Shown one piece after another: positions 10,350 to 19,604 of a stretch of DNA of 64,000 nt. The stretch is from positions 11,121,177 to 11,185,176 of the forward strand of contig OX424566.1 of assembly GCA_949152475.1 (NCBI GenBank). Reading direction: 5' to 3'. Position numbers and translations under genes: made by a program. Origin of the DNA: Terebella lapidaria. Its lineage: Eukaryota > Annelida > Polychaeta > Terebellida > Terebellidae. Numbering within the stretch: the stretch's first letter is position 1; each line of letters opens with the position of its first letter. The notes beneath the pieces were generated by a model. The model was not told the origin of the DNA, searched no databases, and saw nothing but the letters and a program-made list of their open reading frames with translations.

Positions 10350-11341
10350 CCGCTTACTGGAACCTCCCGCGCCTGGGCCGGATCCCGCGGAGGCGCCGCC
10401 CGCACCAGATCCCGAGGGATTAGGCGTCTTGGCGACTCCGGGTTTGGCGGAGGACCCTTTCTGGCCGCCCGGCTTAGGCGCCAGTGGCTGAGGTCCTCCG
10501 GACTTCGATCCGGTTTGAAGCGAGGGGCCGCCGGACTTCTTTTTCCGGTGCGCCGCTTCTTCTTCTTCTTCTTCGGAGGCGAGGAGGCCGGATCCGGGTC
10601 GGATCCGGCCTCAGATTGCCCGCGCTCAGAGGCTTCCAGCTCTTGCTGGGCTCTCCACTGCTTCTGGGCAATCTCCCGGGCTCGACGGCGAGTACGCCTA
10701 GAGACGGGCGATGTAAACCCGTCATCTTGGTTCTCGGTCTCCTTCGAGCCAGACTCCTGTTCCTGAGGCGGCGCTTGGGATGCGGCTTCCTCAGCCACGT
10801 CAACCTGCTCCGCCCAAGTCCCAGGGGCCTTCTGGTCGTGCGGACCAGACTCCGCAGGTGCGGACACCGAGGAGTTCTCGGCGGAACCGGTGTCCGGACG
10901 GCTACGGCCATCCGGACGGGTTTCCGCACGAGTACTCTCATCCGGACCCAAAGACGCAAGCATCTCCGGGTGCGGATGCAACTCAATGTCCACATCCACG
11001 AGTCCCGCACCACCGCAGTCCATCATCTCTTCCATACGAGGAAAAGGCGACGGATTCAAGAGCTGCTCAGCGCCTGGCATGGCCGAGTCACTCTCTGCGG
11101 GGCGGTCCTCCGCGACCTCGCTCTCGGACTCGGTTCCTGTGTAAGAACCAGAGCCGGAGCTGGATTCCGCAGAACCCACATAGGCTCCCCGGGGGATGTC
11201 CTCGCGGTCATCACCCTCGGGCCTAGACTGGGGTCTCGAGTACGAATTACCGCGCTCAAGAGACCCCTCTTCCCTCCCTGCATCACCTTCCCAACCATCA
11301 CTGCTCTCAGACATATCAAGCGCTCTAAACGCCGTAAACAC
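10214..11341 (-). CDS. Accessory ORF 1 downstream of pol (375 aa)
   Basis: This frame lies where an envelope gene would be, but encodes no signal peptide or membrane segment. The first ~200 residues are acidic and serine-rich (for example ESESEVAEDRPAESDSA); the later part is basic with an SPPKKKKKKRRTGKRS run that looks like a nuclear localisation signal. It overlaps the next ORF by about 136 bases in a different frame, as gag and pol do. No family is recognised. GC-rich DNA also gives long antisense frames here, so coding status rests on composition and orientation. Confidence 0.5.
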   Translation of the reverse strand: MFTAFRALDMSESSDGWEGDAGREEGSLERGNSYSRPQSRPEGDDREDIPRGAYVGSAESSSGSGSYTGTESESEVAEDRPAESDSAMPGAEQLLNPSPFPRMEEMMDCGGAGLVDVDIELHPHPEMLASLGPDESTRAETRPDGRSRPDTGSAENSSVSAPAESGPHDQKAPGTWAEQVDVAEEAASQAPPQEQESGSKETENQDDGFTSPVSRRTRRRAREIAQKQWRAQQELEASERGQSEAGSDPDPASSPPKKKKKKRRTGKRSPAAPRFKPDRSPEDLSHWRLSRAARKGPPPNPESPRRLIPRDLVRAAPPRDPAQAREVPVSGCLSRHRKEPPLLLPPVPRNLPELRRWGRVQWTEGVPCRRREIFT

Positions 11342-12973
11342 TGGGAGTCAGATCCGCAGATCTGTCTCCACCAGTGCCGAGCGCTTGAATGACCAGAAGG
11401 TGTCGAATTACATCGATTATAGGCATCAAGTGTTGGCAGTTATACTGCACACGCATCATATGACGCGTTCCCGTGGAAACGTCTGTTCCCTGCATCTACC
11501 CGATCGACAGACAAAAGGACGTTTTACACTCCCGCATTCCCATACACGCATCTCCCCCCGGTGACTCCTATTGTGCCATGTATACGGGTGGCTTGTGTAT
11601 ACAAGCCATCCCGGGGGAACCCGCTAAAATACTACAGTAATTAACAGCAGTCATTAGCAATAGCTTTCGCACTGGCGATCAATGACGTGAAGTTAATCAC
11701 CCTCGCAGGTTAAAGATTGTATACAATGTATCAAAAAGCCAAACTACTTGTGGGTGTTACGATTATGTCACCCTATCAGCAGCGATAAATAAAAATTTAA
11801 CACCGCTCAAGCAGCAATGAAAATAAATCCACCACCGCTTGCATGGTTTTCATAGATCACGGCATACAGCCTTCGATACAATGTACACAATCTCCTACAC
11901 CCCTCTTGCGAAAGCAGAAATCTCCCGATTTCTTACTCTCTATTGCACCAAGGACAAGAGATATATCACAAAACTTTCTCATATATGGGATAAATGAGTA
12001 AGAATAGCATTTCCACGGGAAACACGCACACACTTGTGGCTTATAATCCTCCCATAAATAATAAATGAGATGGAAAATAAACAAAATCACTCCCCATAGC
12101 CGCTGGCATGCTTACAGGGCGATCGGACATACCCATGACGTCCGGACAGACAATCGGGCGCCCTATGGGCGTTTGCAAAGCGCCCACTAGCATCCCCGAC
12201 GTACTGCCCGGCCGCGGAGCGGTGCCCGGTCCAGCCCAGAGCCTCCTCAAACGACTACCAGAGCGCGGAGCCAATAGATTAGACGCGGAGCCGGCATGGT
12301 CCATAACCTCAATGGTTATGAGGCGAACCCTTCATACCGGCGCCCAATCTAGAGGCGCCCAAAGATGGTGAAAGCAATAGCCGGCGGACGTCCGGAGCTG
12401 CCCGCGGACGGAGTCCAGGCCAGACGCGTAATTATAGTAATGGCTCACGGGGGATAACTACACCGAAGTGCGTCATCTTAAAGCTCCGCGGACGCCGGAC
12501 GAGTCACGCGGACGAACCGCGGACATCAGTCCTCATCTGCGGACACTATCCCCGCGTCCAGAGCCAGTTCCCCAAATCCGTGGGAAGGCGCTTCTCCCGT
12601 AGCGGACGTAAATCCCAACCTCAGTCTGGCCATATAAGAGGTTGTCCCGGGACCAGGGGCGTCCGGCCGGACCAGTAAATTCGTCCGGACCAGTAAATTC
12701 GTCCGGCCAGCGTAACCGTTGTGCGGATTACGCCGAACAGCCGTCCACAATGTGCGGACAGGCCATCCGCACGTCCCTGGCGCTGGAAACTACAGGAGGG
12801 CGGATGCGGAGCGGCGGCGTTACGACATGAAAGTCTCCGCGGACCTCAACTCCGAAGATAGCCACAAAGTAGCCACCCGCGGAGGTAAGTCGTGCGGACT
12901 CTCACGGAACGACCTAAAACCCATCCGTAGTATGATAGACGGGTAACGCAGACGCATCCGCATGGGCGGAAGG
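11342..12973. other. Long untranslated block inside the retrotransposon
   Basis: About 1.6 kb lie between pol and the two downstream ORFs with no supported coding sequence. The part next to pol (about 12380-12960) is dense in cggac/gtccg pentamers and contains a short tandem repeat (gtccggaccagtaaattc, about 12658-12708). The middle (about 11690-12090) is AT-rich and compositionally unlike the rest of the element. It may hold signals for a separate or spliced transcript for the downstream ORFs. Confidence 0.6.
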
Positions 12974-15900
12974 TTATTCCCACCCATACCGGGCTGGCGC
13001 ACGTGGTTTCCGGCGTGGCCGCCCATCATCCGCAGGTACTGGAGGTAGTGGGGGTACCTGCGGATCGCCGTCATCTGGCTGATAGCCACCCAGTCCATCA
13101 TCTGACGGGTCAGAGAGGTCCGGGAGGCCCACCATACGGCGCACACGCTCGTCCGGAGTCCGCGGATGCTGACCAGACGGATCCCATACGGGAGCATCAT
13201 CCGGTTCCGCATCTTGAACGAGCGGATCCATGACAAGCGGGCCCTCGTACTTCTTCAGATTATCGATATGGACAACCAGAACCCTGTCCGGATCGGAATC
13301 CCTCCGGATCCGGTAGTCCACATCTGTCACCTGTTTCAGTACCGTAAACGGGCCTATCCACGGCTTAGCAAATTTATTGCCTTGCTTAAGCGGCGGATAA
13401 TAGTAGCGCACCTTGTCGCCTTCCGCAAAAGCTGGCCTACCCTTAGCATGGGCGTCGTAGCCTCGCTTCTGCCGGATGGCAGACTTGTCCAGGCGCGCGC
13501 GCGCGAAATCATGGGCGTTCGCCAGGGCGCGGCGAATCCACTCCACGTACTCCGGACCGCACTGGGGTACTGCGCCGGTCTCTGCCGCAGTTGGATACAT
13601 AATATCCACGGGCAAATTTAGCTCCCGGCCGTACAACATCGCGTGCAGAGTAACTCCGGTCGAAGAGTGGACCGACGACCTGTACGCCATTAAGACATAC
13701 GGGAGGTGGTCATCCCAATCATTCGCACGATCGTTCACAAAGGCCGCCAGCATATTGAGGACCGATCGATTAAAGCGTTCGACCTGGCCATCAGACTGGG
13801 GCCTGTAGGGGGTGGTCTGCACCTTGGTACTGCCTAGCATCTGTGCTAGGTTTCGGAACAGGTTGCTCTCAAATTGCGTGCCCTGATCCGAATGTACCTG
13901 TTTAGGTACCCCATGGTACACCACCCATCTATTCACCAATAACCGAGCTACCTCGTCCGCAGTCTGGCGGCGCAGTGGGTAGGCGTCGGTATACTTGGTA
14001 AAATAGTCGGATATCACCAGGATGTACCGGAAACCGCGCGGGGTGACCCGGTGGGTATCCAGTATATCCAAAGCTATCCGATCAAACGGCGCGCCCGCCT
14101 TAACCGTGGTTAAGGGGTGGCGGCCAGGAGTCGGAACTCTTTTGCGAGCTTGACACCGAGGGCAGGCTGCGCACCACCGTTGCACGTCCAAGCTGCTACC
14201 AGGCCAATGAAAGCGCTGTTGTAGCCTATGGACGGTCCTCCGGCTTCCCAAGTGACCGGTCACCCGGAGGTCATGCAACTGGTGGAGTACTTCTTTCCGC
14301 AGCTCCGCCGGAAGCACCAACTGCCATATTGGAGGCAGTGGGGTCGGTGGCTCATAGCACCGGTATAAGAGGCCATCCCTCAAGGAGAGTCGTTCCCACT
14401 GAGATACTAGAGACAAAGTCTCCTCCCTGTAGGTCTTTGGCTCATCCTTCGAGGGCTTCTGGCCGGCCTCAAGGGCTGTAATTACCGGTGCCAGAGCTCT
14501 GTCAGCTCTTTGCGTCGCAGCTATCTGCGCCGGAGAGTAGCCACCCAAGTAATTAGGCTCCTCATCCGTCGCGTCCGGCTGCGCCGCAGCGGTCATCACC
14601 ACAGGGGGCAAGGACCGCTCATACTCAGACTCTCCAGAGGACGAGGGTACCCACGAGGAGTACACCGCCGGACTCGAGGAGGACTCGCTGGAGCTGAGCC
14701 GCACCTCCGCTTCGTATGCGGGACGCCCTCGCCGATAACGGCGGGTCCGCGCGCGGAGATTAGCCCTAAACGCTCCGGCCGCCGTGTTGTTGGAGGGGGC
14801 GGCGGCCTGCGGTCTCCCCGGAACGTCCAATTCCGAGTCTGAGGACGAATCCGCGGCTTGCTGGAATGGCGCCATCCCTGCACAACCCGGATTCTTGCAC
14901 TTATGACAACGGGACAGGCCGTCTGCGTTGCCGTGCAACTTACCAGCGCGATGCTCTATCTGCATGTCATACTCCTGGAGTTTGACGAGCCACCGCGCCA
15001 CCAAGCCATCGGCCTCACTATAGTTGAGGAGCCATCTCAGCGAACTATGATCAGTCCGCAAGCGGAAATGGCGTCCCAACAAATAGTGCCGGAAGCGCTT
15101 GGTCATCGTAACCACCGCGAGCAACTCACGATGAGTGGTACAGTAGTTCATTTGAGAGCGGCTCAAGGCCACACTCGCATAAGCTACTACCCGCTCTTGC
15201 CCGTCCACGATCTGCGAGAGGACACCGCCGAGTGCAAAGTTACTCGCGTCAGTGTCCAGGATGAACTCGCAGTCCGGACGAGGGTGCCGCAGCACCGGGG
15301 CCACTACCAAGGCCTGCCGGAGTCCCGAGAAGGCGTCAGCCTGCTCGGCGGACCAAACAAAATCGGCGCCCTTTTCCGTGAGGATAGTAAGGGGACGCGC
15401 GATCTCCGCAAAGCCGCGAATAAACCTGCGATGGTAGCTCGCGAAGCCTAAAAAGGACCTCACGTCCACCACGTTGCAGGGCGGAGGCCATTTCTGTACG
15501 GCCGCCACCTTTGCGGGGTCTGGTCTCACTCCGGTGCCCGTTACCATGAAGCCCAAGTACAGGATTTCCTGCGCGAATAGTTCGCACTTACTTGGCTTCA
15601 ATTTAAGCCCTGCTCCGCGGATGCGATGGAGCACCATCTGGAGGTTGGTGAGGGTTTCCTCGAACGACCGGCCATACACGACGACATCGTCGATGTAGAC
15701 CATACATCGCTTCCAGAGGAACCCTTTAAGTACCATCTCCATGAGGCGCTCGAACGTCGCTGGTGCGTTACAGAGCCCGAACGGCATTACCTTGAATTGG
15801 TAGAGCCCGTTCTTGGTAACGAAGGCAGTCTTCGCCCGATCACTCTCCTCCATCTCCACCTGCCAATACCCGGAGGCCAGATCCAGAGCACAGAAATAGT

Positions 15901-17587
15901 GCGACCCGGCCAGGGCATCGAAGGTATCTTCAATGTGCGGGAGAGGATATGAGTCCTTCCGCGTGGCATCGTTGAGTTTCCGATAGTCCACGCAGAACCT
16001 CCACGAGCCGTCCTTTTTCTTCACCATAACCACCGGACTAGCCCAAGGGCTGTCACTGGGTTCGATGATGTCCAAGTCGAGCATCTTTTGCACCTCCTGG
16101 TCTATGACCTCTTGGTGCACTATTGCTGCCCGACGAAGACGCTGCTTGAGAGGACGCTCGTCCACGAGGTCGATGCGGTGTTTGGCGACGTCAGTCTTGC
16201 CAACCGCACCATCAGGACCCATGAACACATCCGCATACTGCCGCAGCAGTTTGCGGAGCGCTTGGCGCTGCTCTTCATCCAACCGGTCCTTCGGAACCCG
16301 AGATTCCAAATGGTCCGGCAGGGTGAACGGGTCATCCCCGGTGGCCGCCGCCGCGCACGCAGCGCGGCAGACCGGATCGTCGGGGAGGACACGACTCGAA
16401 GACGCGGGAATAGCAGTAGCTGCTATGCATCCGCGCTTCAGTACAATCGGAGCATCCGTAGGATTCACCACGAGGATGGGCATCGCGCGGGGGTTGGACA
16501 TGACCAGGGCCCCACCCAGCACGAGCCCAGTTCCTGCGGCGAAACTGCTCACGGGTTGCACTATACACGGTCGACCATCGAGGGGCATGCGGGGACGACG
16601 TGGCCTCGTCTCGATGATCATCTCACTCATCGGTGGCACTACTACAGTGCGCGATGTCCGCATCTGGAATGAATGCATCGGGCCCGAGCGGAAGAGGAAG
16701 TGTGTGTCCTCTCCCATCCGGAACTCGCCAGCACTAAAGTTGGCAATCACCCGGTGGACCCGTAGAAAATTCATCCCAATAATCCCGGCCGCTCCAATAT
16801 CCGCCACGATCGCCTCTGTCAGATACACCTTGTCCCCAAGGGTAATAGGCAGATCGATGATGCCATGGATACGGATGCGGTTGTCTCCCGCTCCGTAGAG
16901 CTTATACGGTCCGGGATCCCGCAACTCGAGGTTGCGGAGCGCGGGCTCCTTCCTAAACGTTCCGGCGGCCACGAGGGTCACCTCCGAGCCTGAGTCTACG
17001 AGGAACCGGACCGGCTCCCGTCCAAAGGACAGGGGCAGGTACCAGCAAGGGTCCCTCACCAGTGCGCAGGTAGGGCGATACCTTTCGCACGCGCTGGGCT
17101 CATCTACGGAGTCCTCGCCATCCGCCTCAGCCGCGGAGGAGCTGGACTGATCTCCAAGGACTACTTCCGGAGAAGTCATATCTACTTGGGGTTCGTCCTG
17201 CTCATCAGCGGGTGGGGCGGCATCGTTTGCCACCGAACAACTATCCCCGGACGTAGTGTTGGTCGCCACCACGTCCGGATCTAGTTTCCCTGTCGCGGGT
17301 TCCGGTTCTGTTGTCCCGGAGGACCAGACCGGAAGGAATTCCTCCGTTGCGGGCCAGGAAGGTTTCCCTGGTATCCGCGCGACCGGAGGCGTTCCAACAA
17401 CTCCGGACACTTCAGCCAAAAGTGTCCCTGCTTTCCGCAGAAGTAGCAGGGACGGTTCTGGGCCGGTCCGGAGGTGAACGCGCAACATTCTGCGGGTCCC
17501 GGAGCTTCGATCCCGGCGCAGTGCGCAATCATCTGCGCGGCGCCGAGGTCGTATTCCTCCATGTCGTACTCGTCCGAAGGCGAGCAC
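12974..17587 (-). CDS. pol: Pol polyprotein of the Ty3/gypsy element (1537 aa)
   Basis: The polyprotein has the Ty3/gypsy domain order. An aspartic protease (FLVDSGSEVTLVAAG) is followed by reverse transcriptase with the YIDD catalytic box, then RNase H (DTDASNFALGGVLSQ, and later LRTDHSSLRWLLN). The integrase has an HHCC-type zinc-binding N-terminus (ending CAACPRCQARK), a DDE core visible in LDILDT, SDQGTQFES and PYRPQSDGQVERFNRS, and a GPF/Y-like module (PWIGPFTVLKQV). I see no chromodomain at the C-terminus, which is proline- and aspartate-rich. Synthesis probably depends on gag-pol frameshifting, inferred from the frame overlap with gag. Confidence 0.95.
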   Translation of the reverse strand: MLAFGRVRHGGIRPRRRADDCALRRDRSSGTRRMLRVHLRTGPEPSLLLLRKAGTLLAEVSGVVGTPPVARIPGKPSWPATEEFLPVWSSGTTEPEPATGKLDPDVVATNTTSGDSCSVANDAAPPADEQDEPQVDMTSPEVVLGDQSSSSAAEADGEDSVDEPSACERYRPTCALVRDPCWYLPLSFGREPVRFLVDSGSEVTLVAAGTFRKEPALRNLELRDPGPYKLYGAGDNRIRIHGIIDLPITLGDKVYLTEAIVADIGAAGIIGMNFLRVHRVIANFSAGEFRMGEDTHFLFRSGPMHSFQMRTSRTVVVPPMSEMIIETRPRRPRMPLDGRPCIVQPVSSFAAGTGLVLGGALVMSNPRAMPILVVNPTDAPIVLKRGCIAATAIPASSSRVLPDDPVCRAACAAAATGDDPFTLPDHLESRVPKDRLDEEQRQALRKLLRQYADVFMGPDGAVGKTDVAKHRIDLVDERPLKQRLRRAAIVHQEVIDQEVQKMLDLDIIEPSDSPWASPVVMVKKKDGSWRFCVDYRKLNDATRKDSYPLPHIEDTFDALAGSHYFCALDLASGYWQVEMEESDRAKTAFVTKNGLYQFKVMPFGLCNAPATFERLMEMVLKGFLWKRCMVYIDDVVVYGRSFEETLTNLQMVLHRIRGAGLKLKPSKCELFAQEILYLGFMVTGTGVRPDPAKVAAVQKWPPPCNVVDVRSFLGFASYHRRFIRGFAEIARPLTILTEKGADFVWSAEQADAFSGLRQALVVAPVLRHPRPDCEFILDTDASNFALGGVLSQIVDGQERVVAYASVALSRSQMNYCTTHRELLAVVTMTKRFRHYLLGRHFRLRTDHSSLRWLLNYSEADGLVARWLVKLQEYDMQIEHRAGKLHGNADGLSRCHKCKNPGCAGMAPFQQAADSSSDSELDVPGRPQAAAPSNNTAAGAFRANLRARTRRYRRGRPAYEAEVRLSSSESSSSPAVYSSWVPSSSGESEYERSLPPVVMTAAAQPDATDEEPNYLGGYSPAQIAATQRADRALAPVITALEAGQKPSKDEPKTYREETLSLVSQWERLSLRDGLLYRCYEPPTPLPPIWQLVLPAELRKEVLHQLHDLRVTGHLGSRRTVHRLQQRFHWPGSSLDVQRWCAACPRCQARKRVPTPGRHPLTTVKAGAPFDRIALDILDTHRVTPRGFRYILVISDYFTKYTDAYPLRRQTADEVARLLVNRWVVYHGVPKQVHSDQGTQFESNLFRNLAQMLGSTKVQTTPYRPQSDGQVERFNRSVLNMLAAFVNDRANDWDDHLPYVLMAYRSSVHSSTGVTLHAMLYGRELNLPVDIMYPTAAETGAVPQCGPEYVEWIRRALANAHDFARARLDKSAIRQKRGYDAHAKGRPAFAEGDKVRYYYPPLKQGNKFAKPWIGPFTVLKQVTDVDYRIRRDSDPDRVLVVHIDNLKKYEGPLVMDPLVQDAEPDDAPVWDPSGQHPRTPDERVRRMVGLPDLSDPSDDGLGGYQPDDGDPQVPPLPPVPADDGRPRRKPRAPARYGWE

Positions 17588-18750
17588 GGCGCGGCGACTG
17601 GTGCCGCATGTGCAGGCGCCCCTGTAGAGGGTGCCGGCGCACTAACCCGCTGCGGGGTAGGTTCCCTGGCGGGTTCCCGGATGACCGGGTCCTGCCACGG
17701 GGTTACCTGCGATGCTTTAACCGGAGGAGGAGTCGCCGCCTGCGCGGGTACAGCCGAGGCCGGAGCCGGGGCTGGAGGCAACTGTCTAGGGCGGACAGCC
17801 ACCTCAAGCGCAAGCGCAGAGTCTATTGCCTCCTCCATCAATCGCTTTTCATGGGTGGCCAGCCCGTACGCTAGGTGGTAAGGCTGGCCATCGATAAACT
17901 GATCGATCAGCATCGTCTCAAACCGTCTGAAGTCCATGTCCGGAAAAGCTCTCCGGCCGAGTATGCGTAAGTTGAACGCATAGTCTGTCACGGACTCATT
18001 CGGCTGGCGGATACGCGCCTTGAACTCTCGTTCAGACTGCCGCCGATTGGTCGTCGGCGTGAACAGCAGGCGAAGTTGACGAGCAACCTCGCCGAACGTC
18101 ACTGTTCCCACCGGCAGACACGGCATCACGCGGAGAGCTTTTCCTTCCAAGCTCCCCGCGAGGACGTGTCCAGCTTCATGCTGGGACCATCCTTCGTACA
18201 CGGCGGTACGCCATACCTGGAGCAAGTAGTCCTCCAAGTCGGCGTTATCCCCGTTGAACCGTTTCCGCCACGAAGAGTGGCCGGGCCCGTCATCGCGTTT
18301 GCTACATGCCCGACGTGCGGTCCCGGCTCCGGGGTCGTCCGTGTACAACGGCAAGTTCCGTGCGCTTCCTGCGCCTGCGGCGGAGTCTGCCGGAGCAAAC
18401 ATCGACGCCGCGGACGGAGGAGCAGGGAAGCTCACGTTTGCCGCCGGGGTCATTCCCGCTAAAAACCCACTCTGGCTAGGTGCGGGCGGGGCTCCCATCG
18501 AACCTACTGGGTAGGCTCCAGAAGGGGCGGCAAAGCTTGGGGCCGAAGCCGCCTGTTGCCACTGCCCGTCCGACACACTGTACGTGCCAGGGTAAGTCGG
18601 CCACGCGGCTTGCGCTCCAACCGTCGGAACGGTCGACGCGGTCGCCAACGTGGTGCCTCCGAGCCGCGGGGCAGGCGCGGGTCCCATTGCGGGGGCCACC
18701 GGCGCCTGCGGACTCGGCAGGACTTGGGGAGGGGCTACTGGCCCAGACAT
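17281..18750 (-). CDS. gag: Gag of the Ty3/gypsy element (489 aa)
   Basis: This is the structural protein of the retrotransposon. The N-terminal third is proline/alanine-rich. A central region (about residues 150-320) has the look of a gypsy-type capsid domain, with 'WRKRFNGDNADLEDYLLQVW' followed by 'QSEREFKARIRQPNESVTDY'. Near the C-terminus is a CCHC zinc knuckle, CYFCGKQGHFWLKC, for RNA binding. Its 3' end overlaps the start of pol by about 300 bases in another frame, the usual arrangement for elements of this family that use programmed frameshifting. Confidence 0.9.
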   Translation of the reverse strand: MSGPVAPPQVLPSPQAPVAPAMGPAPAPRLGGTTLATASTVPTVGAQAAWPTYPGTYSVSDGQWQQAASAPSFAAPSGAYPVGSMGAPPAPSQSGFLAGMTPAANVSFPAPPSAASMFAPADSAAGAGSARNLPLYTDDPGAGTARRACSKRDDGPGHSSWRKRFNGDNADLEDYLLQVWRTAVYEGWSQHEAGHVLAGSLEGKALRVMPCLPVGTVTFGEVARQLRLLFTPTTNRRQSEREFKARIRQPNESVTDYAFNLRILGRRAFPDMDFRRFETMLIDQFIDGQPYHLAYGLATHEKRLMEEAIDSALALEVAVRPRQLPPAPAPASAVPAQAATPPPVKASQVTPWQDPVIREPAREPTPQRVSAPAPSTGAPAHAAPVAAPCSPSDEYDMEEYDLGAAQMIAHCAGIEAPGPAECCAFTSGPAQNRPCYFCGKQGHFWLKCPELLERLRSRGYQGNLPGPQRRNSFRSGPPGQQNRNPRQGN

Positions 18751-18904
18751 CCCCGGACTTGAGATGGCCGACGGGTCAACGCTCGAAGGCGGCTGATTCC
18801 GCTTGAACAGTACAAGCCTCGGATATCAGCCACCTCTCCCTCTCCGTCAAAGGCCCCGAGTTGCCTTGTGACAGCGGAGAGGGGGAACGGTTCCGCCGGT
18901 CGGA

Positions 18905-19492
18905 TCATCCCTGATGGGGCGACCGGGCACGGTCATAGCGCCCTAGAGGAGCCAGCTCACTCAGAGTGTGGGTGAGCTGGTCCATCCCGCCTGACGCGGA
19001 CTGCCTGGATTCATGGCCGGGAGCCCTTGCAGGAGCTCTGCCAGCTGGATGTGGCATCCAGTACTGCTGATCCGCTTGCCCGGAGGTACTCGGGCCGGCT
19101 ACCACTCGATCCCGGACATCCGGAGATGTCCCCTGAAAGAGCGTCGCCTGCCACGACTGCCGTCCGGACTTAGGCGGGCGCGGGGTAGCGCCGTTGCCAG
19201 CTCCACCTACCGCGCCTACCGGATCAGGGCCAGGCCCTGATAGCAATCTCTGTTGCTGCCCCTCAGGGCGCGACTCTACGTCCGAAGACGGAGCCAGGGA
19301 CGCCGGAGTCGTCTCCGCGGACGGGGTCTTGTCCACGGAGGTTTCCGCGCGTTCCTTCCGGCCACCGGAGTCATCCGGAGACGTCTCACGGTGGCTGTCG
19401 CGCGACCGGGTGTGGTCCGCGACATTTCCACCCTTATCCCTCCCCTTGGGTTCATCGGCCTTATCTTTGGCCTTGTCTCTTTCTTTTGTCAT
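18905..19492 (-). CDS. Leader ORF of the retrotransposon (195 aa)
   Basis: The first long frame after the 5' LTR encodes a polar, disordered protein rich in K, D, E, S, P and R, starting MTKERDKAKDKADEP, with no recognised domain. It lies upstream of gag in a different frame. It could be an N-terminal gag extension, a separate leader protein or merely an open frame in GC-rich DNA. It belongs to the element described at 6785-20341. Confidence 0.45.
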   Translation of the reverse strand: MTKERDKAKDKADEPKGRDKGGNVADHTRSRDSHRETSPDDSGGRKERAETSVDKTPSAETTPASLAPSSDVESRPEGQQQRLLSGPGPDPVGAVGGAGNGATPRPPKSGRQSWQATLFQGTSPDVRDRVVAGPSTSGQADQQYWMPHPAGRAPARAPGHESRQSASGGMDQLTHTLSELAPLGRYDRARSPHQG

Positions 19493-19586
19493 TCTTCGAG
19501 TTGTCCTTGAGGAGCGGGCGATCCCCAGGGACGAAGGAGGCTACAACGCTGTGACGGTAGGCTGCGATGGAACACTGTCGGACTGA

Positions 19587-19604
19587 TCCTGGTCACGGCA
19601 CCAA
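19587..19604 (-). promoter_or_regulatory. Primer binding site of the retrotransposon
   Basis: Directly inside the 5' LTR, the minus strand reads tggtgccgtgaccaggat one base from the LTR edge. The first 12 bases are complementary to the 3' end of metazoan tRNA-His (...gtcacggcacca) as I remember it, so tRNA-His priming is likely. The tRNA assignment is from memory of the tRNA sequence, not a search. Confidence 0.75.

Noticed and set aside
10484-11392. 302-residue plus-strand ORF opposite the retroelement's accessory ORF
   Set aside because: It is antisense to an element ORF in CpG-rich DNA, where long shadow frames are expected. Its composition (arginine, glycine and leucine runs) is that of a shadow and it has no domain.
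16065-16898. 277-residue plus-strand ORF within pol
   Set aside because: It lies wholly antisense to the protease/RT region of pol, which is clearly the real gene on the minus strand.
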